Of a stretch of 14,201 nt of DNA, positions 5,811-13,513 are shown in pieces. The DNA is taken from positions 1-14,201 of the forward strand of contig CAYHBN010000037.1 of NCBI GenBank assembly GCA_964354865.1. The letters run 5' to 3'. Origin of the DNA: JAHFJU01 sp964354865. GTDB lineage: Bacteria; Patescibacteriota; Gracilibacteria; UBA1369; UM-FILTER-53-11. The position numbers and the translations under genes were made by a program. The number at the start of each line of letters is the position of its first letter. The stretch's first letter is position 1. Below the pieces are notes generated by a model, which was not told where the DNA came from, did not search any database, and saw nothing but the letters and a program-made list of their open reading frames with translations.

Positions 5811-6578
5811 ATGAGTTCAAAATCTTTCTACGATATTAAAAACCCGGAAGAAGCTATTTCGATATACAAAGAAGGCCACGACAATCTCTACGATAAAATT
5901 AAAATTGCAATGATTAAGAGAGTCATGAAACGATTTGGTTCTTTAAAAGGAAAAGAAATATTAGAAATAGGTGCAGCGGGAGGAATTTGGACAAAGTACT
6001 TTATTGCCCACGGTGCCAATGTGACTTGTGTAGATCTTGTTAAACCGATTCTCGATGCGAACAAGGCCGAAAATCCATCAGCGACGATGGTCGTTGGTGA
6101 TGCCACGAATATAAAACTTCAAAAAAAATTCGATATTATTTTCGCGAAAGATGTTATTGAACACATCGATGCAGATGCGGCGTTTCTTTTGAATATGCAT
6201 GATCACTTAAAAGATGACGGCATCATTGTCCTAAACACTCAAAATTCATGGTGTCTGAATTATCTCATTCAGGGAAGCTACCACCGACTCAGAGGTAATA
6301 AAAAATGGTTTGGATGGGATCCTACTCACGTTAGATTCTATAACTACGGATCATTCAAAAAAAAGCTTTCTAAGGCAGGATTCGCCCCGCGCAGATGGTT
6401 CGGCAGTTATTACCTTCCATACAGATTACTTTCCGGACGTCTCGGCAAGATATTTGATTCAAAATTATTCTGCTTGATAGAAGCATCACGACTCTCAGAC
6501 TTTTTACCACTCGGTATTTTTGGCTGGAACATTGGCGTGATTGCTAAAAAATCAAAAAAGGCGACGCACTCGAAATAA
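5811..6578 (+). CDS. Class I SAM-dependent methyltransferase (UbiG/type 11-like)
   Basis: 255 residues. The Rossmann core shows SAM-binding motif I ILEIGAAGG (50-58), the acidic residue ending strand 2 (CVDLV, D75), GDATN (96-100), and motif IV/post-motif FDIIFAKDVIEHI (107-119), then LKDDGIIVLNTQN (133-145). This fits the ubiG/methyltransf_11 class acting on a small molecule, lipid or sugar. The substrate cannot be read from the sequence. The C-terminal third is aromatic and basic (KKWFGWDPTHVRFYNYG, 164-180), which may form a lid over the substrate. It has its own promoter close to the ATG and no SD, so it is probably a separate unit from thrS. No membrane segment is evident, though the Leu/Tyr-rich stretch near 199-210 is hydrophobic. 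Confidence 0.85.
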   Translation: MSSKSFYDIKNPEEAISIYKEGHDNLYDKIKIAMIKRVMKRFGSLKGKEILEIGAAGGIWTKYFIAHGANVTCVDLVKPILDANKAENPSATMVVGDATNIKLQKKFDIIFAKDVIEHIDADAAFLLNMHDHLKDDGIIVLNTQNSWCLNYLIQGSYHRLRGNKKWFGWDPTHVRFYNYGSFKKKLSKAGFAPRRWFGSYYLPYRLLSGRLGKIFDSKLFCLIEASRLSDFLPLGIFGWNIGVIAKKSKKATHSK

Positions 6579-6653
6579 AAGAATCGAACGATGTTGAATT
6601 CCCTCAATGAATACTGCATGTTCAAGGTTTAAAATTTTGATGCGCTTTCGAAG

Positions 6654-6727
6654 AAGTTGTCCTCTCGGAGATTTGACACAGCAGTGTCATGCCAAACGTG
6701 GCCGCTGCTGCTCATCATCGGTGAAAC
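6654..6727 (+). repeat. Bipartite intergenic repeat, copy B, with inserted hairpin
   Basis: Block 1 (6654-6669) and block 2 (6708-6727) match copy A at 2335-2379. Here the blocks are separated by 38 bp rather than 9. The extra segment carries a tight perfect hairpin, TGACAC-AGCA-GTGTCA (6674-6689). The copy lies upstream of the promoter at 6750. Confidence 0.6.
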
Positions 6728-6749
6728 TTTCGAGATACCAGTGCAAATA

Positions 6750-6777
6750 TTGACAAATATGGAATTTAACCTATCGT
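6750..6777 (+). promoter_or_regulatory. Promoter of the Cys-rich membrane protein gene (leaderless type)
   Basis: A perfect TTGACA (6750-6755), 16-bp spacer and TATCGT (6772-6777). Only 6 bases separate the -10 from the ATG at 6784, so transcription should start at or next to the start codon. Confidence 0.6.
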
Positions 6778-6783
6778 GCGGGT

Positions 6784-7833
6784 ATGAATAAGCCTTCAAG
6801 AATTAATAAACTTGTCAGAAATCCACTTATTGCGGCGGTTGTCGCTCTCGGCTCAATAGCGCTTGTTACAAAATGCAACGAGACGGCCAACCAAGTATCC
6901 GGCACACTTTCATCTTCACCCGATGCTGGCGCGAAAAACGAACACGAATTACCTATACATAACGAGAGAAATGATACTGTTAGGGCGGCAGATTCGACAC
7001 CATCACAGAGTAACGTTGGTGAAACAGTAAAAAACACCGAACCAGAAAGCGAAGAGCCAACACTAAAAGACACCTGTGAAAGAGTTATGACCAGTGAAAA
7101 TCCTGTAGAACTGGTTGAAACAATTAAAGAGTTACGAGAATTTGCAACAGAAGATGACCTTGATGCTTTTCATGACCCCATTCGAATGATTGCTACGTGT
7201 GCCGACCAAAAGTTCATTCCAAATGATGGTATAAAACCCGTTATGTATCGTCTTGGACTTGCAATTCAAGATGGAGACACCGAAGTGGCTGCGCTAGTTG
7301 GTAACTCTATCGAAATTGAATGTAAGAAACGCCAAAGCGAGGCTCTTACCGAACGTGTTTCACATATTATAGACGCACTCAAGCGCTGTAACGCAAAAGG
7401 TGAGTGCGATAACGACGAACAGCGAAGAACAGACAACGAAAAACGGGCAAAAATTGAAGGAGGATGCCGCAATGATATTGCACGAAAATACTTCGATGTT
7501 GATTTTAATGAGATAGATATGATGCAAGCGACAAAAGTCGCACTCGATTTACGGACAGGTGTCGATACACTTATGAGTGAGCCCCAGTCATGTGACGAAG
7601 AATGCGTCACAAACTTCGCCACCGCAATGACTCCTCTCATTCGCAACCAAGACAACAGCGTCTTTTTCGATGAACTTGGTATAACTGAAGAGCAGTTTTT
7701 AGATCAATATGGAGCACAACCGCTCGCAGCGCTGAATGCCATGCCAAAACCATTACCCGCCCATCTGCACAAATTGCGAGTCATGCTCACGGCGTTACCA
7801 CGATACTGGAAAACCGCACGAGGAAATGAATGA
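6784..7833 (+). CDS. Single-pass membrane-anchored protein with Cys-rich ectodomain
   Basis: 349 residues, family not recognised. The N-terminus is basic (K3, R6, K9, R12), then hydrophobic (about 14-29, PLIAAVVALGSIALVT), as in a signal anchor or signal peptide. The residue before C31 is Lys, so this is not a normal lipobox. Residues 35-95 are a polar, Ser/Glu/Asn-rich, probably disordered linker. About 96-340 is helical and contains eight cysteines (98, 139, 180, 202, 208, 228, 270, 274), an even number that suggests disulfides outside the cytoplasm. It has its own strong -35, is probably leaderless, and converges with the minus-strand peptidase-kinase gene, 31 bp apart, with no visible terminator between them. 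Its function is unknown. Confidence 0.75.
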   Translation: MNKPSRINKLVRNPLIAAVVALGSIALVTKCNETANQVSGTLSSSPDAGAKNEHELPIHNERNDTVRAADSTPSQSNVGETVKNTEPESEEPTLKDTCERVMTSENPVELVETIKELREFATEDDLDAFHDPIRMIATCADQKFIPNDGIKPVMYRLGLAIQDGDTEVAALVGNSIEIECKKRQSEALTERVSHIIDALKRCNAKGECDNDEQRRTDNEKRAKIEGGCRNDIARKYFDVDFNEIDMMQATKVALDLRTGVDTLMSEPQSCDEECVTNFATAMTPLIRNQDNSVFFDELGITEEQFLDQYGAQPLAALNAMPKPLPAHLHKLRVMLTALPRYWKTARGNE

Positions 7834-7864
7834 TGAACTTCTGAAAGAGCAGCCTCCTAAGGAA

Positions 7865-10800
7865 TCACTCCCCCACAACTCTAATCGAATCAATTTTTGC
7901 ACTCATGAGTCCGGCAATCATGGGGATTTCTTCTTGTAACATAACCACGAACGGCTCGTAGCGACATGCCTGAAGTGCCGCCACAAAAACCTCCATACGC
8001 TGCTCCTGACTCATAAGTCGCACGTACTCACCAAGCGATACAAGCGCCTTCATAACTTCACCCACATACACATCGGCGTCACCTGTTTCAGCGCGATACT
8101 CACGCTGTGAAGATAACAATGCAGTTAAAAGATCTTCACCACTCATCATTTTTTCAAAACCACGTGCAAAAATATGTGCGCAATTTTCAAGATTTTGCTT
8201 TGTCGGGCTGCTAATCATCATTCCTTTAAAATCAAAATGGTTGAGCGAATTTTCATGTACTTTGACATTCCCGCCATGACGATCACTATCAAACGTTCCA
8301 CGGAAAATGTTGCAGAGTTCTTTAAAAACGAGCGCACGTGAAAGTCGATTTTTTGAGGCTATGTCATCTTCGGTTTGGTCGGGTAACTGCGCAAAATGAG
8401 TACCCTCCATGCGTTCCATCATAAAGAACGTTTTACCGTGTGCAGTCAGACGAGGCGTAGTGGCAGAGATAATTACCCCATCAACCTCAACATCGGTATT
8501 TTTATAGAGTTCGTATGCCGTATCGTATTGCAGCGGCGCGACTTCACAGTTCGTCTCGACATCTAATCGGCCATGAGCCATTTCGACTAAATCTTGTAAC
8601 GTCGTCACGATGGGGTGGTCACTACCTAGCTTTTCAATGCATTGTCCCAAACTGTTGAAACCCGTTTTGCCGCGCTCAAGTGAGTAGGGGCGCTGCATGG
8701 CTAGCACATGCTGCGTGCCATCGCTCAAAAAAACCTCAATAGCAACGAAGAGAGAACCCGAACCTAACACACGGCCACGCCGCTCAATGGTGACACCATC
8801 ATGGCCAGACAACTGCATGTACGAATCAAGCAACTCGGACTCAAGCCCATCGATTTGCTCATGAACATTCCATCGCTCGGGTTCGTTAGCGGCATATTTT
8901 AAACGGCCTAAATCTTTACGAAGTTCTACAGGAACGTCGGGGTGTCCTTCTGCAATTTGTACCACCTTCGTTTCAGCGGGTCCAACTTTCTCGGCAAAGA
9001 GCGCGATGGCTTGCCCCAGTGGCAGCGTAGAATCACGACTTTTTTCTGCAGCTGCAATAAGAGCGGCTAAAGAAATTACCTGCATATATTCGGGCGAGAC
9101 CGCAACATATGCACGAACATAGTCACGTATATACTTTGTTTCTTCAGGATCACCTTTAAACGCCAACGAGCATACAAACTCAATCAAGTCATCGTTCATT
9201 CCAGGCGAATCATCACTTACCAAAAGTTCTTTGAAAAATGCAATTCGTACTTCGAAGGGCGCCGTCCAGAAATTTTCATACGCATGTTTCATGTACGCAG
9301 TTGCCGCTTTATCGGATTTTTCTTCTATTCTTTTTTCTTTTGCACTACTCAAACGACGACGAGCACTTTCTTCATTCTTACCCTCGGGATCAATGTAGCC
9401 TTGCATATGAATGGAAGTCGCTTTCATATCATCAAAAAGTCCACCTGCCGTATCTTCGTGAAACGATTCTGAGAAAAACTCAATAATTCGCTTTTGATCA
9501 TTTGGATTTCGTCTTCCATACTCCCAAAAAGCATCTACACCAACCCCTATCATGGCGGTTTTGGTATTCAAATCTGTTGCAGTCACTTTTGGCATAGCAT
9601 TATAGAAAGCATAGGTAGTATTTGCCTGCGCGACTGATTTTCGTGCTAATGCCGAAAATATCATTTGCTGATACAACCGCTTTACGTGAGTTGATACCCA
9701 TGCAACAAATGGTTTTAGCTTTTGTTCGTATTCATCTGTACCATCGTCGATACCGTGCTCAGCTACAGTTGCGTCAACCAAAATATCGACCAGGGCTTCA
9801 ACATTTTTTGTTTTTTCAATGTATCTGCCCATCAACAATGTTTGAATAACCACAACCTGCGTTGCAGCCTGCTCTGATTTTATGCGTTCGGTAAGCTGAT
9901 CAAGCGTTTCTCCAACGACATCGGCGGTAAGATACTGATTGTCTTTATAAATACACCAGATTTTTACGGCTTCATTGAGTGGTGCCTTTTGTAAAGCAAG
10001 AGATAGCGAGGTGTTAATAAAATCCTTAACCTGTGTCTCAAAAAATTTAACCCGCAAGTAAGGAGCCGTTGCCTCTAAAAATGAGGCAAAACCGGAAATT
10101 GAAGGTTTTTTTACATTATTCAGTTCTACAACTCGTAACAGGCACATCCACACCACTAGAAGCCCATATTGAGGATTTTTCGCATGCTGCTCAACCAGAG
10201 CTGTCAGTTTATGTATATCATTGATTTTGCCAACGGTCGGCAATCCGACGGCGAGTGCACATGCATCGAGGCGCGGACACAGCTGTGTCGCATCACGCGG
10301 AGAGACTTCAATCTTTGGTGGCTTCGACTCACCTCTAGCATTTTGATATTCGCCACTCACGTGCTTACGACCCTGTAAAAGAAGTGAATTAATAATTTCT
10401 GCCTTTTCAACCGGTGAAAATAAAATGCCTTTTTCTGCAAGCAAGAAGAAAAACAAATGCGAACCAAAATCTGAACTTCGATCGTGATGTTCGGGCAATG
10501 AAATGCCCGAAAGTGATCTCTGCAAAAAGAGCGATGAGCTTTTCTTTTGATCAACCTTTTGCGTACCGGGATCAATACCAAACAAGCCCCGTAATGCAGT
10601 TCTGTATGGTTCACTTTTAATACACTTCATTACATAAGGCATCAAAAGAGTTACTCTTTCTTCATCACAAGAAGATATATTATTTGCCTCGAAAAAAACA
10701 CGCGGTTCTTCTGCGAAAAGATCTTCAACAAAAAGGTGGTGCAAACGTGCAGAAGTAGTATATGAAACGATAGTCTCAATAAAATCATCATGAGCTTCTT

Positions 10801-12712
10801 GTCTGCCGGGGCGATCTTCCTCGGTGGCAGTTTTCAGCGCATCACACGATTTTCGCAGTAGGTGCTGAATATACTCACAGCACATGTTATACCGGATTTT
10901 GGCGAGCGCGTCTGGCGAAAGCACTTGGGTAACCCTTCCTTTTTTATCGAGCAAAAGGCGTGCTGAGTCGAAGTCAAACGCGGGAGAAGTTGCATCTACC
11001 GGGCCGGTACTGAATGGCTGCAGAGGACTTTCAGCGCTCTCTTTATTGAGCGGTTTTAAGAGAAAATCGAATTTATTCAACATGCCCTCGGTATGAGAGA
11101 ATATAATCTGCGCCTCTGTATTATCGGGATCTTGAACAAGCAGCGTAGGGTCAACGGGGATTCCCATACAAAGTGCAGCTCGTAACACAGTCGGGTTAGT
11201 GCGAGCTCGCTCAAGCACGGGATTCCATGACACTGCCAACGTGGTTTGTACATCACCCCCATCGTATTTTGCTAAACCCGTTGGCAAGGTAAACTGTGGC
11301 CAACGCAGTGACTGCAAAAACTTCTGTCCTGAGTCTGTAGCAAGGCACTTCTCTGCTCCAACGACAACAAGAAGTTCTTCTGCAGCTACGTCAATCGCTT
11401 CTGTATTTCTTGCTAAACCGGCACTCACAAAGCGCTCGGCAACCGCCTGAATTTTCTTGAGCCGACCAATGGGGAATTTCCCTTTTTCATTTGGATGAGC
11501 AATGCTACTCAAAGAATAGTAGAGCCGCCTACAATTCTCGTACCCTATCGATTCACTAAGAGTCAGCACATACTCGGCACACTCATCGACAAGTGCAGTC
11601 GCCTCAGCAGGATCAACTTTTCCTTCAAGCACAAAAAACGCCGAAGCAATGGCATTAAGCCTTATTGGCAAATACGAATCGAGACCAATAAGGATATCTT
11701 TTAAAATCGCTATTTTTTCAATTGGCGGCTTTGATTCATAATCTGCAGGCATTTTGCTTTCGACGTAGGTTACATGATGAGCCGCTTTTATACTTGAGAG
11801 TAACGGACTCGTAGTACTAAACGGGGCACTAGACTGCATATGAGAGAAATCACCTCGCTGGTTATGAAGTGCCGCTAAACTGCTCTCGAGTATCGACTTC
11901 TCAGTCCTTGGCAAGGGGTGTGCGTCTAACACCGCCGCCAACAATTCAGGCCGCTGTCCCCCATTTGTTTGATGCATTTTTTGAGAGAGCCAGAGCACAG
12001 CGCGAGGATTACAGTTGGCTGTGTGAAGCAAATATGATGGGATTCCTTGAGCGGCGCCTTCTTCAAACTTCGAATTTGAGCGCTCATGACCAAATTTGAT
12101 TCCCAGCTTCGCATGAGTCATTTCGTGACCAATAATAACGCGCAATTCATCGGGGGTATTGACGATTCGTTCCTTAACCTGCACCCCGTCATCTCTCAAA
12201 AAATTCTGCTCTTTAAAAAGAGCTTTTGTGAGAACAATCAGCGGAGGATTCGCATAGTTCACCGAATATGCGTTCGGGAAGGGATGATCACTCAGCATAA
12301 AACGCACGGGTTCCGCGTCGAAATCATGGTGCGTAAGGTAGTCAACGAGTGTCGGGGTCTGCTGCTGCTCAGGTAGTGTATATAATTTTCGCACCGCAGT
12401 TTGCATGGTGTTATTAAACGCAATCCCCTCCGGTGAGTCTGCCGGAACCAAACGGTACTCTTCATAAAAAGATTGCGGAATTTTTCCGCTTTTAAGCTCC
12501 TCAATCATGTTACGCATTTCGCGATTACGTTCACGAAGACTTACAGCACCACTCTCGCTGCTTTGCGCGTCTGACGTAAGAACACTTTGCGCGCGTACTG
12601 CTACAGCATTACGAGAATCATCTATACCCGAGGGCTCATGAGCAACAGCATGAATGATGCGACGGCCTTCAGGAGCCGCAAAATCTACTACATCGTGTGG
12701 CTTTTTATTCAT
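7865..12712 (-). CDS. Giant fusion: M48-like zinc metallopeptidase plus ABC1/UbiB-like atypical kinase
   Basis: 1615 residues, no obvious signal peptide or membrane segment. Residues about 135-280 resemble the M48 peptidase core: NAYSVNYANPPLIVLTKALF (147-166), zinc motif HEMTH (196-200), third-ligand region FEEGAA (216-221), and a late AHPLPR (264-269) like the M48 HP..R element. About 320-1230 is a long helical region with no catalytic motif I can name. About 1235-1600 resembles ABC1/UbiB/ADCK kinases: KVVQ (1249-1252) at the KxGQ position, LGSGSLFVAIEV (1316-1327), MQRP (1339-1342), MMERMEG (1431-1437), the DRHGGN loop (1477-1482) and DFK (1494-1496) in place of DFG. The VAVK lysine appears to be Ala. 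The start ATG lies 9-15 nt from -10-like elements, without SD. The domain calls come from motifs alone, and the biological role is unknown. Confidence 0.8.
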   Translation of the reverse strand: MNKKPHDVVDFAAPEGRRIIHAVAHEPSGIDDSRNAVAVRAQSVLTSDAQSSESGAVSLRERNREMRNMIEELKSGKIPQSFYEEYRLVPADSPEGIAFNNTMQTAVRKLYTLPEQQQTPTLVDYLTHHDFDAEPVRFMLSDHPFPNAYSVNYANPPLIVLTKALFKEQNFLRDDGVQVKERIVNTPDELRVIIGHEMTHAKLGIKFGHERSNSKFEEGAAQGIPSYLLHTANCNPRAVLWLSQKMHQTNGGQRPELLAAVLDAHPLPRTEKSILESSLAALHNQRGDFSHMQSSAPFSTTSPLLSSIKAAHHVTYVESKMPADYESKPPIEKIAILKDILIGLDSYLPIRLNAIASAFFVLEGKVDPAEATALVDECAEYVLTLSESIGYENCRRLYYSLSSIAHPNEKGKFPIGRLKKIQAVAERFVSAGLARNTEAIDVAAEELLVVVGAEKCLATDSGQKFLQSLRWPQFTLPTGLAKYDGGDVQTTLAVSWNPVLERARTNPTVLRAALCMGIPVDPTLLVQDPDNTEAQIIFSHTEGMLNKFDFLLKPLNKESAESPLQPFSTGPVDATSPAFDFDSARLLLDKKGRVTQVLSPDALAKIRYNMCCEYIQHLLRKSCDALKTATEEDRPGRQEAHDDFIETIVSYTTSARLHHLFVEDLFAEEPRVFFEANNISSCDEERVTLLMPYVMKCIKSEPYRTALRGLFGIDPGTQKVDQKKSSSLFLQRSLSGISLPEHHDRSSDFGSHLFFFLLAEKGILFSPVEKAEIINSLLLQGRKHVSGEYQNARGESKPPKIEVSPRDATQLCPRLDACALAVGLPTVGKINDIHKLTALVEQHAKNPQYGLLVVWMCLLRVVELNNVKKPSISGFASFLEATAPYLRVKFFETQVKDFINTSLSLALQKAPLNEAVKIWCIYKDNQYLTADVVGETLDQLTERIKSEQAATQVVVIQTLLMGRYIEKTKNVEALVDILVDATVAEHGIDDGTDEYEQKLKPFVAWVSTHVKRLYQQMIFSALARKSVAQANTTYAFYNAMPKVTATDLNTKTAMIGVGVDAFWEYGRRNPNDQKRIIEFFSESFHEDTAGGLFDDMKATSIHMQGYIDPEGKNEESARRRLSSAKEKRIEEKSDKAATAYMKHAYENFWTAPFEVRIAFFKELLVSDDSPGMNDDLIEFVCSLAFKGDPEETKYIRDYVRAYVAVSPEYMQVISLAALIAAAEKSRDSTLPLGQAIALFAEKVGPAETKVVQIAEGHPDVPVELRKDLGRLKYAANEPERWNVHEQIDGLESELLDSYMQLSGHDGVTIERRGRVLGSGSLFVAIEVFLSDGTQHVLAMQRPYSLERGKTGFNSLGQCIEKLGSDHPIVTTLQDLVEMAHGRLDVETNCEVAPLQYDTAYELYKNTDVEVDGVIISATTPRLTAHGKTFFMMERMEGTHFAQLPDQTEDDIASKNRLSRALVFKELCNIFRGTFDSDRHGGNVKVHENSLNHFDFKGMMISSPTKQNLENCAHIFARGFEKMMSGEDLLTALLSSQREYRAETGDADVYVGEVMKALVSLGEYVRLMSQEQRMEVFVAALQACRYEPFVVMLQEEIPMIAGLMSAKIDSIRVVGE

Positions 12713-12721
12713 AAAAACAAT

Positions 12722-12736
12722 CTTATAAGTATACCA
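12722..12736 (-). promoter_or_regulatory. Extended -10 promoter of the peptidase-kinase gene
   Basis: On the minus strand TGGTATACT (12736-12728) is a good extended -10 (TGn plus TATACT), overlapped downstream by TATAAG (12727-12722). The ATG follows at 12712, so the 5' UTR would be about 8 nt or less. No good -35 is seen, as is common for extended -10 promoters. Confidence 0.5.
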
Positions 12737-12738
12737 TA

Positions 12739-12767
12739 GAACGGGTAAAAAATCAGCTACCCCGTTC
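12739..12767. repeat. 7-bp dyad upstream of the giant gene's promoter
   Basis: GAACGGG (12739-12745) and CCCGTTC (12761-12767) are perfect inverted repeats separated by 15 bp. They lie where a -35 or an activator/repressor site would be for the minus-strand promoter. Confidence 0.45.
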
Positions 12768-12837
12768 CGCGTACAGATAGTGTTGGCGCTTCGTTATATT
12801 TGATTTTCCCGTGCCATCAACTGTGGTCTTTTACCCG
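12742..12837. promoter_or_regulatory. Paired 9-bp inverted sites in the divergent control region
   Basis: CGGGTAAAA (12742-12750) recurs as its exact complement TTTTACCCG (12829-12837). One copy lies just upstream of the minus-strand -10, the other just upstream of the plus-strand -35 (12845). The same orientation relative to each divergent promoter suggests a shared regulator. The 170-bp gap contains no other gene. Confidence 0.4.
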
Positions 12838-12844
12838 CTCTTTC

Positions 12845-12872
12845 TTGTGCTCTTAAAAAAATAATCTATCAT
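12845..12872 (+). promoter_or_regulatory. Promoter of the divergent 206-aa gene
   Basis: TTGTGC (12845-12850), 16-bp spacer, TATCAT (12867-12872). The -10 matches five of six consensus bases. The ATG at 12883 is 10 nt downstream, so the transcript would have only a few untranslated bases. Confidence 0.5.
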
Positions 12873-12882
12873 AGAATTTATT

Positions 12883-13503
12883 ATGGAATCTAATAACTCT
12901 GATGGCGGCAACAACTCAGGAATCATCTACGCAAAAAAGCCCGAAGGAATAGTAACGGCAACCGGCGAAGAAGATGTTCACGCTTTCTTAGTGAAAGCTC
13001 AAGAAGGAGATCTCGTTTTAGATTTTGTGAAAGATAGAATAAGAGCACTTCGCATACCGGGCAGCATGGTTGATACTCTGATACTTGCAGTGACCGCATT
13101 TGTGCGCCGCACCTTAAACACGCCAGAACATGTTAACTCTCCAAGTAGCCCCGTGATGCATGATGGCGGTTTACTAACAGAGCTATTCATCGAACGAGTA
13201 CCAGAAGACGAACTATTTGCCCATGCCATGCGTGTTGGCGATGAAGGACTCAAGGCGTATGCAGGTATACGACGCGTTCCGAGTACATTTTCACCTTATG
13301 ACTATCGTGCCTTAGGACGAGAAGTAGCAATTTCTAAATACACCCAGGCAGTTCATGCCCTTCCCGATGATTCTCTATTAGGAGAAAACATTGCCACATT
13401 AACTGATAATTTGTACCCCGCAGCAGTCGTTGTGGCAGACTTTATGAAAGCCACCCCTCCCCCACAACTACAGTTCTGTGCACGCAGAGCGGCACATGCG
13501 TGA
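12883..13503 (+). CDS. Unrecognised 206-residue protein divergent from the peptidase-kinase gene
   Basis: The N-terminal 15 residues are Asn/Ser/Gly-rich and probably disordered. The rest is mixed helical with no membrane span, no Cys cluster (a single Cys at 199) and no catalytic motif I can name. Segments such as GDLVLDFVKDRIRALRIPG (42-60), LILAVTAFVRRTL (66-78) and YDYRALGREVAISKYTQAV (139-157) look like amphipathic helices. The start is supported by a TATCAT -10 ten bases upstream; there is no SD. It shares a 170-bp control region, with paired inverted sites, with the giant minus-strand gene, so co-regulation is plausible. It ends 8 bp before the convergent aminopeptidase stop, in an A6T5 tract. 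No function is assigned. Confidence 0.7.
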   Translation: MESNNSDGGNNSGIIYAKKPEGIVTATGEEDVHAFLVKAQEGDLVLDFVKDRIRALRIPGSMVDTLILAVTAFVRRTLNTPEHVNSPSSPVMHDGGLLTELFIERVPEDELFAHAMRVGDEGLKAYAGIRRVPSTFSPYDYRALGREVAISKYTQAVHALPDDSLLGENIATLTDNLYPAAVVVADFMKATPPPQLQFCARRAAHA

Positions 13504-13513
13504 AAAAATTTTT
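13481..13513 (+). terminator. Weak terminator-like hairpin at the convergent gene ends
   Basis: CACGC (13481-13485) pairs with GCGTG (13498-13502), followed by A6T5 (13503-13513). The stem is short and the loop is 12 nt, so efficiency is doubtful. It is the only candidate end signal between the two convergent genes. Confidence 0.25.

Noticed and set aside
6583..6595. tRNA T-loop-like string on the minus strand (GTTCGATTC)
   Set aside because: The flanking bases do not form a T-arm stem and no acceptor, D-arm or anticodon arm can be built around it.
9238..12376. Plus-strand and other minus-frame ORFs within the giant gene
   Set aside because: They lie opposite or inside a 1615-codon frame with recognisable domains and lack initiation signals or motifs.
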